From contig JBIIAO010000001.1 in assembly GCA_044239865.1 (NCBI GenBank), positions 124,001-188,000 on the forward strand: a stretch of DNA of 64,000 bases, in the 5' to 3' direction. The notes under the pieces are model-generated. The model did not search any database and was not told the origin of the DNA. It was given only the letters and a program-made list of their open reading frames with translations. The stretch comes from CAIZGX01 sp044239865. Its GTDB lineage: Bacteria > Bacteroidota > Bacteroidia > Flavobacteriales_D > Sanyastnellaceae. Below are positions 51,992 to 60,317 of this stretch, piece by piece. The stretch's first letter is position 1, and each line of letters opens with the position of its first letter. The position numbers and the translations under genes are program-made.

Positions 51992-53005
51992 ATGCGTCAC
52001 TACATAGTTCTAATTCTTTTGGTTGTTTCTTTTGTTGCGGAAGCACAATTTCCAAATCCGAGTTTCGAGCAAAACACCGCGATGCCTCAGTTATTGGGCG
52101 AATGGAGTAAAATCGTCGGCTGGAATAACGCTGGAAGTGATGTTGCAGGACCTGATTATTATAAAGTAGGTGCTAGTAGCGCGTGTGATTTACCGGAAAC
52201 TCCCTTTGGTTTGTTGAACGCAAGCAACGGAAACGCCATGGTTGGCATAACCATGTGTGGCAGAAATTTCACGAACAGAAGAACCTATCTTCAATGCCAG
52301 CTTCAGGCACCCCTTGTTAGAGGGAAGAAGTATAAAATTTCGTTTTATTTGGCGAATGGAAAATCAACTTCAACCAGTAATGCAGGTTTAGCTGTCGACC
52401 ATATTGGTGCGTACTTATCAACATTTGCGCCTGTTCAAACAGGTTTCGACCCGCTTTATTTTTCTCCTCAATTTGCAATTGACAGCGTCTTTTATTCTGA
52501 AACATGGAAAAAAGTAAGTTTCGAATATGTGCCTTTAATTGATGACGAAAAGTTTTTTACTCTAGGCGTTTTCGGGTCTGATTCAGAGCGCGAAATTGTA
52601 ATAGAAGGTCCTGGAAACCCAGAAGTTGGATATTATTTCGTAGATAATTTTTCCTGTATTGAAATAGATGGTGATAATGTTCCCGATGAGAATTCTTCAG
52701 ATAAAGGTCCAGCACCTGATAAAGTGAATTTTGTATTTGTTCCGAATTCATTCACTCCGAATGGCGATGGTCAGAACGATGTGTTCATGCCTGTTGGTGA
52801 TAGTGGAAACATTGTAAGTGTTGAAGTCTTTTCGCGTTGGGGAGAGGTGCTCTTCCAATCGAAAAATGTTTCCAACCCTGTTTGGGACGGAACTAACGGG
52901 AAGAACACTTGTCCAGATGGAACATACTACTATGTTGTAAAATACAGAATTCCGAAGACAGGAGAAGAGGGAAGTCAGTCTGGTTATGTAACACTTATGC
53001 GCTAG
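51992..53005 (+). CDS. T9SS type B secreted protein (gliding-motility-associated C-terminal domain)
   Basis: 337 residues from the Met at 51992. The signal peptide is cut near AEAQ. The N-terminal 200 residues form a beta-sandwich like those of carbohydrate-binding or jelly-roll domains (NPSFEQNT, GWNNAGSD). The last 90 residues are the type B sorting domain (FVPNSFTPNGDGQNDVFMP, VEVFSRWGEVLFQS, WDGTNGKNTCPDGTYYYVVKYR), which sends the protein through the T9SS. Ligand unknown. Confidence 0.9.
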   Translation: MRHYIVLILLVVSFVAEAQFPNPSFEQNTAMPQLLGEWSKIVGWNNAGSDVAGPDYYKVGASSACDLPETPFGLLNASNGNAMVGITMCGRNFTNRRTYLQCQLQAPLVRGKKYKISFYLANGKSTSTSNAGLAVDHIGAYLSTFAPVQTGFDPLYFSPQFAIDSVFYSETWKKVSFEYVPLIDDEKFFTLGVFGSDSEREIVIEGPGNPEVGYYFVDNFSCIEIDGDNVPDENSSDKGPAPDKVNFVFVPNSFTPNGDGQNDVFMPVGDSGNIVSVEVFSRWGEVLFQSKNVSNPVWDGTNGKNTCPDGTYYYVVKYRIPKTGEEGSQSGYVTLMR

Positions 53006-53011
53006 TCGCAG

Positions 53012-53019
53012 TACCTTCG
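53012..53019 (+). promoter_or_regulatory. -7 box TACCTTCG, 4 bases from ATG
   Basis: TAnnTTyG ending four bases before the bshC ATG at 53024 and seven bases after the previous stop. Confidence 0.4.
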
Positions 53020-53023
53020 CGTC

Positions 53024-54589
53024 ATGAAGGTTATTCAAGAAATCCCGCTTAAAGTTTCACCATTGATTCAAGATTTATTGAATCAAGATGAAAATGTGCG
53101 ACCGTTCATTTCGGATTTTTTCACTAAAGAAAATTGTATTTCATCGGCTCGTAGCAGATTATTTTCAAATGAGAAAAGGAGTGTCTTATCGACCCAATTA
53201 ATTCAGCAATATCAACAGCTCGTTTTATCTGAACAGTTAGATAGGAATATCAAGTTGCTTCGTTCAGAAAACACGTTCACGGTTGTAACTGGACATCAGA
53301 TATGTTCTGCAGGTGGTCCGCTTTATTTGATTTACAAATTATTCACGGCCATTCGAATTACACAAGAGTTGAATGCGTCTCAAACGGAATTTCATTTCGT
53401 ACCTATATATTGGATGGCGACTGAAGATCATGATATTGAAGAAATTCGCCACTTTCATTGGGGCAATGAGAAGATTGAACTAGCGACGGAGTTTGAAGGA
53501 ATTGCAGGCGAGCTTCCAACAGAAGATTTTCTTCGTTGGATGAATGAGAAAAAGGAAGAAGGGAAGTTTAATGAAATTGGATTGAGTGAGTTATTCATTC
53601 AAGCTTATTCGAAAAATAATTTTGCCGAAGCAACCCGCTTCTGGGTAAATGAATTACTAGGTGAGTATGGTGTTGTATGTATTGATGGAAATGACAGTGA
53701 TTTAAAGAAATTAGCTTCGACGCTTTTTGAAAAGGAAATTCAAGATCAATTTATTTTTTCTGAGGTGTCGAAAACAAATGCTGCTTTGGAGAATTCGGGA
53801 CACAATCCGAATATTCAACCGAGAGAATTTAATTTATTTTGGTTGAAGGAAAACGGTGAGTTGAAAATCCGAAAGCGCATCGATAAAAACGGTGAGCAAT
53901 TTCAAACGAGTGATGGCGATAGGTACTTCACTAAGTTGGAGTTGAGCGAAATTCCATTTGCATTGAGTCCGAATGTGTTGCTGCGTCCGCTTTACCAAGA
54001 AATGATACTTCCAAACATTGCCTACATCGGAGGTCCTTCAGAATTGGGTTACTGGCTTCAATTGAAGAAAGCTTTTCTAGCAGCGAATCTTCAAATGCCA
54101 CTTTTAGTTCACCGGATTTCAATGGTTCTTGTTCGGAAGAGAGATATAGAATTTGTAGCGAAAAATGGATTAGACATTACTGAATTGGTTCAAGAAAAAT
54201 TGCACGACGCTCAAAAGAAAATGCTAGTTGCAATGAAAGTGAAATCTTTTGAAAATGAGATTTCAGAAACATCAAAAAGCTTTGATAATTTGCGGAGTTA
54301 TATTTCTGAAATAGATGGCTCGTTAGTGGGTTGGTTAAGTGCAGAAGAAAAGAAGCAAATGGATCAATGGGGAAACATTGAACAGAAAATAAAGAAGGCA
54401 ATTAAATCAAAGGAAGAAGTTAAGTTCAATCAGCTTGAAAAATTCTTTGCGTTTGTGCATCCCAATCAAATTCAACAAGAACGTGTCTTTTCACTTTTGT
54501 ACGCAGCAGAAATTGTGGGTTGGAAAGAGTTGAAAGAAATGCTCGAGGGGTTAGATCCGTTCAAGCATTCAAGTACAATTGCAGGATAA
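53024..54589 (+). CDS. bshC: Bacillithiol synthase BshC
   Basis: 521 residues. BshC joins cysteine to glucosaminyl-malate, the last step of bacillithiol, a low-molecular-weight thiol found in Firmicutes and many Bacteroidetes. The Rossmann-like core is recognisable (VVTGHQICSAGGPLYLIYKLF, PIYWMATEDHDIEE, LRPLYQEMILPNIAYIGGPSE), followed by a long coiled coil (about 380-480). bshA and bshB are not in the window. The end overlaps the convergent ruvX gene by 29 bases. Confidence 0.93.
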   Translation: MKVIQEIPLKVSPLIQDLLNQDENVRPFISDFFTKENCISSARSRLFSNEKRSVLSTQLIQQYQQLVLSEQLDRNIKLLRSENTFTVVTGHQICSAGGPLYLIYKLFTAIRITQELNASQTEFHFVPIYWMATEDHDIEEIRHFHWGNEKIELATEFEGIAGELPTEDFLRWMNEKKEEGKFNEIGLSELFIQAYSKNNFAEATRFWVNELLGEYGVVCIDGNDSDLKKLASTLFEKEIQDQFIFSEVSKTNAALENSGHNPNIQPREFNLFWLKENGELKIRKRIDKNGEQFQTSDGDRYFTKLELSEIPFALSPNVLLRPLYQEMILPNIAYIGGPSELGYWLQLKKAFLAANLQMPLLVHRISMVLVRKRDIEFVAKNGLDITELVQEKLHDAQKKMLVAMKVKSFENEISETSKSFDNLRSYISEIDGSLVGWLSAEEKKQMDQWGNIEQKIKKAIKSKEEVKFNQLEKFFAFVHPNQIQQERVFSLLYAAEIVGWKELKEMLEGLDPFKHSSTIAG

Positions 54590-54968
54590 TCGCTGCGCTT
54601 ACTTTATCAAGATTTTCTTTTTTTTGTCTTTGACTTTTTCTCATTCCCCCCTGGTAAAGGGCCTCTGCGGCAAGCTGACTGGTATTGCGTTCATCAATGC
54701 GAACCAATTCAATCGCAGGAAATTGTTTTCTTAACCAGTCCGCAAATTCATTTTGCTTAATGGTAATGGGCGCTTCGGTATCGTCTGCGTGACGCGCCTC
54801 TCCCAATACCAAAGTTGTTATTTGCTCTTTCGGTACCAATTGAATTAAGTGAGCTTTGAGCTTATCTGTCGGAACCGTTTCCAGCGGCGAGGCCACAATA
54901 CGAAGACTGTCGGTAATGGCTAATCCCGTGCGCTTCTCTCCAAAATCAATTCCCAATGCCTTTGACAT
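54561..54968 (-). CDS. ruvX: RuvX/YqgF RNase H-fold protein
   Basis: 135 residues. The RNase H fold has its conserved acids: Asp in LGIDFGEKRTGLA, Glu in LVLGEARHADDTEA, Asp in RIDERNTS and Asp in LDKVSAAIILQ. Annotated as a Holliday junction resolvase, but roles in 16S rRNA 5' processing are also documented for YqgF. Which applies here is unknown. Cytoplasmic. Confidence 0.9.
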   Translation of the reverse strand: MSKALGIDFGEKRTGLAITDSLRIVASPLETVPTDKLKAHLIQLVPKEQITTLVLGEARHADDTEAPITIKQNEFADWLRKQFPAIELVRIDERNTSQLAAEALYQGGMRKSQRQKKENLDKVSAAIILQLYLNA

Positions 54969-54977
54969 GTTTTCGCT

Positions 54978-54985
54978 TATTTTTG
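54978..54985 (+). promoter_or_regulatory. dapD -7 box TATTTTTG
   Basis: A perfect TAnnTTTG, 19 bases before the dapD start at 55005. Confidence 0.5.
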
Positions 54986-55004
54986 ACGAAATTATAGCAA
55001 AAGC

Positions 55005-55823
55005 ATGTTACAGCATAAAGAGACCATAGAATTAGCTTGGGAGAACAGAGAATTATTGAAGAGTGAAGATACCCGAATGGCTATTCGGGAAATTATTGAA
55101 GCCTTGGATAAAGGTAAGTTGCGCGTGGCGGAGCCTCTTGAAAGTGGCGATTGGCAAGTGAACGATTGGGTGAAGAAAGCTGTGATCTTATATTTTCCTA
55201 TTCAAGAAATGAAAACCATTGAAGTAGGTCCGTTCGAATTTCACGATAAAATGGAATTAAAAAGAGACTACGCGGCGCAAGGAGTTCGCGTAGTTCCTCA
55301 TGCCATTGCTCGCTACGGAGCGCATTTGGAGGCAGGTGTGATTATGATGCCTTCTTACGTGAACATTGGTGCATATGTGGGTGCAGGGACAATGGTGGAC
55401 ACGTGGGCTACCGTTGGATCATGTGCGCAAATTGGAAAGAACGTTCACTTAAGTGGAGGTGTTGGAATAGGCGGAGTGCTAGAGCCTGTTCAAGCGGCTC
55501 CTGTAATAATTGAAGACGATTGTTTTATCGGTTCACGCTGTATTGTGGTGGAAGGTGTTCGAGTTAGGAAGGAAGCGGTGCTTGGCGCGAATGTGGTTCT
55601 GACGCAATCAACGAAAATTATTGATGTAACAGGAAGCGAACCGGTTATTTATATTGGTGAAGTGCCTGAGCGTTCTGTCGTTATTCCTGGAAGTTATCCG
55701 AAGCAGTTTCTAGCAGGGGAATACCAAGTGCCTTGCGCATTAATCATTGGGAAAAGAAAAGAAAGTACCGATTTGAAAACATCACTCAACGCGGCATTGC
55801 GTGAACATAATGTAGCCGTTTAA
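55005..55823 (+). CDS. dapD: Tetrahydrodipicolinate N-succinyltransferase
   Basis: 272 residues, full length. It succinylates tetrahydrodipicolinate in lysine and meso-diaminopimelate synthesis. The helical N-terminal domain (LDKGKLRVAEPL, VNDWVKKAVILYF) is followed by the left-handed beta-helix of hexapeptide repeats (ARYGAHLEAGVIMMPSYVNI, GAYVGAGTMVDTWATVGS, GKNVHLSGGVGIGGVLEP). Use of the succinyl branch rather than the aminotransferase branch is implied. First gene of a four-gene run with GT9 and GSCFA. Confidence 0.97.
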   Translation: MLQHKETIELAWENRELLKSEDTRMAIREIIEALDKGKLRVAEPLESGDWQVNDWVKKAVILYFPIQEMKTIEVGPFEFHDKMELKRDYAAQGVRVVPHAIARYGAHLEAGVIMMPSYVNIGAYVGAGTMVDTWATVGSCAQIGKNVHLSGGVGIGGVLEPVQAAPVIIEDDCFIGSRCIVVEGVRVRKEAVLGANVVLTQSTKIIDVTGSEPVIYIGEVPERSVVIPGSYPKQFLAGEYQVPCALIIGKRKESTDLKTSLNAALREHNVAV

Positions 55824-55841
55824 TTTCCTCATAAATTCAAA

Positions 55842-56507
55842 ATGAAAAAAATAGCACTTCTTTTATTCGCATCGGTCATTTCGGTTTCAACCTTTGCTCA
55901 GCGCTCTGCAATTGATAAAGTGGCGAACGCTGCCTGCGATTGCATTAACACTTCGGAGGTCAACAACGATATGACCTCTATGGATGCCGAGCTAATGCTC
56001 GGACAATGCATGGCCCCCTCAATGATGGAGAACATGGATGCGCTAATGAAGGAAATGAAATTGAAGGAATTCAACCAAGAAACCGGCTACCAAATTGGAA
56101 TTGAAGTAGGGAAGAAACTAGGCGCTATGTGTCCGAAGTTTATTGAGCTTTCCATTATTCTAGCGCACAATGCGAATACTGAAGTGGAGACCACAGAAGA
56201 ATATGATGAACCTGAGCAAGTGGAAGGGGATTATTCTGAAGAAGATGCTGAAATAGGCATCATTACAGGAAGGTATGTGAGAGAAGAAGGTGGTGCTCAA
56301 CGATACATTGTTGTCAATGAAGACGGAGTTGAAGAGAAACTGCTATGGTTGTATTGGTTCGATGGTGCAGATGATCTTTTAGTTGATCCCTCTTTTTATT
56401 TGAACAAGGAAGTTTATGTTGAATATGTTAATATGGATATGTTCGATGGTATATCGAGAACTTATATTCCTAAGAAAGTTTTGATCAGTATTTTGGCGAA
56501 CGAATAA
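55842..56507 (+). CDS. Exported hypothetical protein
   Basis: 221 residues. The signal peptide is cut near TFAQ. The mature N-terminal half is helical with four Cys (ACDCIN, LGQCMAPSM, GAMCPKFIE), which could form disulfides. An acidic Glu/Asp linker (about 125-150) precedes a small beta-domain (GIITGRYVREEGGAQRYIVV, EEKLLWLYWFDGADDL). I do not recognise either domain. It lies 18 bases after dapD and two before the GT9 gene. Confidence 0.75.
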   Translation: MKKIALLLFASVISVSTFAQRSAIDKVANAACDCINTSEVNNDMTSMDAELMLGQCMAPSMMENMDALMKEMKLKEFNQETGYQIGIEVGKKLGAMCPKFIELSIILAHNANTEVETTEEYDEPEQVEGDYSEEDAEIGIITGRYVREEGGAQRYIVVNEDGVEEKLLWLYWFDGADDLLVDPSFYLNKEVYVEYVNMDMFDGISRTYIPKKVLISILANE

Positions 56508-56509
56508 GT

Positions 56510-57484
56510 ATGAAGTTTCTCATTATCCAAACAGCATTCATTGGTGATGTGGTTCTAGCAACCCCAATTGCCGAAGCATTGGCGCAATTGGATCATGCTG
56601 AAATTCATTTTTTAGTTCGAAAGGGAAACGAATCTTTGTTGGAAAATAATCCATTCATCGATCGCGTTTGGATATGGAACAAACAACAAAATAAGCTACG
56701 GAATCTATTAAAACTGGGAAGTGAAATTCGAAAAGAGAATTTCGATTGCGTCATCAACTTGCAACGCTTTGCCTCAACAGGATTTCTAACTTGGCGGAGC
56801 GGGGCGGCGAAGAAAATTGGATTTCAAGAGAATCCATTTTCATTTTGTTTTAGTTCGAAGTTCAAGCACGAAGTGAATAATGGACTTCACGAAGTAAACA
56901 GAAATTTAGAACTGCTTCGTGAATTTGTCCCCGGTGATTTTCCTCCGCGCTTGTTTCCTTCTATAATGAATTATGAAAGGGTTGCGGAGTATAAAAGCAA
57001 GTCCTACGTATGCGTAGCTCCTTCGTCGGTTTGGTTTACCAAGCAATGGCCAAAGGAGAATTTCATTCAACTCGTAAAGGAATTATCGCGTAACCATCAC
57101 GTGTTTTTATTGGGAGCGAAATCAGATTTCGATTTGTGTGAAGAGGTGAGGGGTTCTAAAAATTTAAACGCAACGAATCTTTGTGGCAAATTGAATTTCT
57201 TAGAGTCTGCCGCACTCATGCGAGATGCTGCAATGAATTTCGTGAACGATAGCGCGCCTATGCATTTTGCATCTGCGATGAATGCGCCCACTACAGCGTT
57301 CTTCTGTTCTACCATTCCTGAATTCGGATTTGGTCCTTTGTCGGAACGATCAAGAGTAGTTGAATCTGAAGAGCAATTAGAATGTAGACCTTGTGGTTTG
57401 CATGGAAAAAAATCTTGTCCACTCGGACATTTTAAATGTGGTGAAACTTCTCTCGAACAAATTCAAATCCTTGTGCAATGCTAG
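56510..57484 (+). CDS. Glycosyltransferase family 9 (heptosyltransferase-like)
   Basis: 324 residues. The family pattern is FLIIQTAFIGDVVLATP at the N-terminus and VAPSSVWFTKQWPKENFIQLV plus FVNDSAPMHFASAMNAPTTAFF in the donor domain. These enzymes add heptose-type sugars to the LPS core at the inner face of the inner membrane. A C-terminal Cys cluster (LECRPCGLHGKKSCPLGHF) is a common feature. It overlaps the GSCFA gene by seven bases. Confidence 0.92.
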   Translation: MKFLIIQTAFIGDVVLATPIAEALAQLDHAEIHFLVRKGNESLLENNPFIDRVWIWNKQQNKLRNLLKLGSEIRKENFDCVINLQRFASTGFLTWRSGAAKKIGFQENPFSFCFSSKFKHEVNNGLHEVNRNLELLREFVPGDFPPRLFPSIMNYERVAEYKSKSYVCVAPSSVWFTKQWPKENFIQLVKELSRNHHVFLLGAKSDFDLCEEVRGSKNLNATNLCGKLNFLESAALMRDAAMNFVNDSAPMHFASAMNAPTTAFFCSTIPEFGFGPLSERSRVVESEEQLECRPCGLHGKKSCPLGHFKCGETSLEQIQILVQC

Positions 57485-58272
57485 ATCTTTTCAAGCATTG
57501 GCAGAGGCCAGAAGGGAAGGAAATTGTTTTAATAGGATCCTGTTTTTCCGACAATCTTAAGCCATACTTGGAAGAGGAGGGCTTCAAAGTAACGTCCAAT
57601 ATTTTCGGGACGTTGTTTCATCCCATACCCATTTTTAATTGGTTGAAGTATGCATGTCAAAATCATATTTCGGAAGTTGAAATGCAACTTGTTTTTCACG
57701 AAGAAAAATGGAAATCGCTGACTGGCGGAAAGATATTGCGAGCAGACTCAAAAGATGAATTGATTCATATTGTACATTCGAACCTTACCATTTTGCACGG
57801 CACTTTGAAATCTGCAAGCACCCTGGTAATAACGCTCGGCACAGCTCATGCCTGGATCCACAAGGATTTCGGTTTGGTGGGAAATTGTCAACGTCTTCCA
57901 CAGCAAGACTTTCAGCAGAAAATTATTTCACTCAATGAAATGGTTGAAGTGGGTGGGGAAACTATTCAGTTGTTACATGAAATGAATCCGAATCTGAATA
58001 TTGTTTTCACGGTTTCTCCTGTTCGCCATTGGCGAATGGGTGTTACAGAGAATGTTCGCACAAAAGCCCGATGCATTGAACTTGCGCATACCTTGTGCGA
58101 GAAATATGCGTTGACGTATTTTCCTTCATACGAATTTGTGATTGACGTTCTTCGGAACGATGATTACTTTGAAGTAGATCGATGTCACCCAAACGTAATG
58201 GCAATTTCTCTCGTTGCACAGGAATTTCTATTGTATTCAAGGAAAATAAACGAAAAAACAACGAGTCTTTAA
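57478..58272 (+). CDS. GSCFA-domain protein
   Basis: 264 residues. The name-giving motif is IGSCFSDNLKPYLEEEGF near the N-terminus, followed by NIFGTLFHPIPIFNWL, TLGTAHAWIHK, FTVSPVRHWRMG and, near the end, YFEVDRCHPNVMA. The Gly-Ser start and the late Asp/His recall SGNH hydrolases, so an esterase-like activity is possible but unproved. Overlap with the GT9 gene suggests a role in surface glycan modification. Confidence 0.88.
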   Translation: MLDLFKHWQRPEGKEIVLIGSCFSDNLKPYLEEEGFKVTSNIFGTLFHPIPIFNWLKYACQNHISEVEMQLVFHEEKWKSLTGGKILRADSKDELIHIVHSNLTILHGTLKSASTLVITLGTAHAWIHKDFGLVGNCQRLPQQDFQQKIISLNEMVEVGGETIQLLHEMNPNLNIVFTVSPVRHWRMGVTENVRTKARCIELAHTLCEKYALTYFPSYEFVIDVLRNDDYFEVDRCHPNVMAISLVAQEFLLYSRKINEKTTSL

Positions 58273-58320
58273 CGTTATCATAACATAGTTAGCCGTTGTT
58301 TGCATTGTAAAATTTTATTT

Positions 58321-58968
58321 ATGAAGATTAAGAGCCTTTTTTCATTCATGGTGCCAAAGAACGCCCTGTTCTTTGATTTGTTTTCAGAGGATACTTCGAA
58401 TCTCGTAGCACAGGCTAAGGTTTTTAATCAAATGTTTCAACTTACTGACCAAGAGCAGATAGCGGCTTGTATTCGACAAATCAGAGATTTTGAGCAAAAA
58501 GGAGATGATATCACTCATCAAATATTTATGGAGTTGTCAGAGAACTTTATTACCCCATTCGATAGAGAAGATATTCATGCTTTGACAACAAGTATCGATG
58601 ATATTGCAGATTACATTAATGGGTGTGCAACGCGCATTCAATTGTACAACGTAAACCAATTCTCGAAAACAATGGAATTGATGAGCGAAGTTTTATTGAA
58701 GCAGGTGATTGAAATCGATGCCGCTATTCATGATATGAGAAACATGAAAAATGTGCAGCGTGTTCGTGAAGCGATTATCCGCATAAATTCTCTGGAGAAT
58801 CATGCAGATGATTTGTTCGACGAGAGCATTGCTCGGTTGTTCGCTGAGGCATCTGACCCATTAGAACTAATTAAAACTAAAGAAGTTTTAAGCAGCATGG
58901 AGATAGCTACTGACAAATGTGAAGATGTAGCAAATGTTTTAGAATCAATCTTAGTTAAAAACTCTTAA
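58321..58968 (+). CDS. DUF47 (PhoU-like) Pit accessory protein
   Basis: 215 residues from the Met at 58321. An upstream Met at 58300 is possible. Nearly all helix, with PhoU-like E/D-x-x-x-D signatures (FEQKGDDITHQIF, FDREDIHALTTSIDDIADYI, SLENHADDLFDESI). Proteins of this kind are encoded next to Pit transporters and are thought to control them. Here pit follows after 11 bases. Confidence 0.93.
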   Translation: MKIKSLFSFMVPKNALFFDLFSEDTSNLVAQAKVFNQMFQLTDQEQIAACIRQIRDFEQKGDDITHQIFMELSENFITPFDREDIHALTTSIDDIADYINGCATRIQLYNVNQFSKTMELMSEVLLKQVIEIDAAIHDMRNMKNVQRVREAIIRINSLENHADDLFDESIARLFAEASDPLELIKTKEVLSSMEIATDKCEDVANVLESILVKNS

Positions 58969-58979
58969 TCGAAACTTGA

Positions 58980-60245
58980 ATGGATTATTCATTCTTGCTC
59001 ATAGCGGTCATAGCATTAGCGCTGATATTTGATTTTATCAACGGGTTTCACGATGCCGCAAATTCTATTGCCACTATTGTATCAACCAAAGTTCTTACTC
59101 CCTTTCAAGCGGTTGTGTGGGCGGCCATGTTCAATTTCCTTGCGTTTTTTATATTCAAAGACCATGCTGTTGCCAATACAATTGCAAAAACGGTTGATGT
59201 AAAGTATACCATGGAAATTTCAGCTCTTCCTTTGATTGCAGCGGGTTTATTGTCAGCAATCATTTGGAGTTTACTCACATGGTTCTATGGTATTCCATCA
59301 TCATCTTCTCACACACTGATCGGGGGTTTTGCCGGGGCTTTTCTCGCGGCATACGGCATTGACGCAATAAACATTGGAATTGTAATCGCAACAGCAATCT
59401 TTATTGTCGTGGCTCCAATTGCTGGAATGCTTATGTCATACCTCATTTCCGTATGGTTGTTAAATGCATTCAGAAAGGAATTATACATGAAGCTCATTAC
59501 GCTAAGTATAATTTTTGGCGCTTGTTATTTGGTAGGTGGCGCATTGGAAACTGATATGACTAAGGTAAATGCAGCAGGAAGTATTGGGGTAGATTGGTTA
59601 GATGTTGCGCTGTATGGAGGGAATTTCAAATGGATATTGTTAGGATTTCTTGTCGTGTCTTTAGGTATTTGCGCCTTGTTTCTGAGCACACTGAACAATT
59701 CAGGCTCCAACAGATTGTTCAAAAAACTTCAATTGGTTTCAAGTGCTGCCTTCAGTATTGGCCATGGTGGTAACGATGCACAAAAGGTGATGGGAATTAT
59801 TTCAGTTGCTCTGCTCGCTTCAAATGAAATCGGAAGTATTAAAGAAATGCCTGATTGGGTGCCAATTTCCTGCTATTCGGCTATCGCACTTGGAACTCTG
59901 AGTGGTGGTTGGAAGATTGTAAAGACAATGGGAAACAAAATAACCAAAGTGAATCCTTTCGAAGGCGTTGCTGCAGAATCTGCCGGTGCAATTACGCTTT
60001 TCTTCACGGAAGGACTGAAATTCCCATGGAAATTAGCTGGAGATAGTATTCATGGTATTCCCGTTTCTACAACACACACCATTACAGGTTCTATTATTGG
60101 AGTAGGAATTACAAAGCGTATTTCTGCAGTGAAGTGGGGTGTAACAGGCAAACTTTTGGTGGCTTGGATAATTACCATTCCTATTTCAGCAGGCTTAGGC
60201 GCGTTGTTTTTCTTCATCATGCATTTATGCGGAGTAAATTCCTAG
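58980..60245 (+). CDS. pit: Pit-family inorganic phosphate transporter
   Basis: 421 residues, about ten membrane helices. Both copies of the family signature are present: FDFINGFHDAANSIATIVSTK near the start (shown across its first part) and FSIGHGGNDAQKVMGII after the middle. G-I-P-S-S-S-S-H-T and G-I-P-V-S-T-T-H-T mark the inverted repeat. It moves metal-phosphate with protons or sodium ions at low affinity. Paired with the DUF47 gene, and followed by a terminator. Confidence 0.95.
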   Translation: MDYSFLLIAVIALALIFDFINGFHDAANSIATIVSTKVLTPFQAVVWAAMFNFLAFFIFKDHAVANTIAKTVDVKYTMEISALPLIAAGLLSAIIWSLLTWFYGIPSSSSHTLIGGFAGAFLAAYGIDAINIGIVIATAIFIVVAPIAGMLMSYLISVWLLNAFRKELYMKLITLSIIFGACYLVGGALETDMTKVNAAGSIGVDWLDVALYGGNFKWILLGFLVVSLGICALFLSTLNNSGSNRLFKKLQLVSSAAFSIGHGGNDAQKVMGIISVALLASNEIGSIKEMPDWVPISCYSAIALGTLSGGWKIVKTMGNKITKVNPFEGVAAESAGAITLFFTEGLKFPWKLAGDSIHGIPVSTTHTITGSIIGVGITKRISAVKWGVTGKLLVAWIITIPISAGLGALFFFIMHLCGVNS

Positions 60246-60266
60246 AATAAAGTTGATATATATCTT

Positions 60267-60291
60267 AAAAGCATCCAACGGATGCTTTTTT
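60267..60291 (+). terminator. Rho-independent terminator
   Basis: A 10-bp stem AAAAGCATCC/GGATGCTTTT with loop AAC and a T tail, 21 bases after the pit stop. Confidence 0.92.
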
Positions 60292-60304
60292 ATTGAACAG
60301 GGTT

Positions 60305-60312
60305 TATCTTTG
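60305..60312 (+). promoter_or_regulatory. -7 box TATCTTTG, 5 bases from ATG
   Basis: A perfect TAnnTTTG ending five bases before the ATG at 60318, just after the pit terminator, so the kinase has its own promoter. Confidence 0.55.
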
Positions 60313-60317
60313 ATAAA

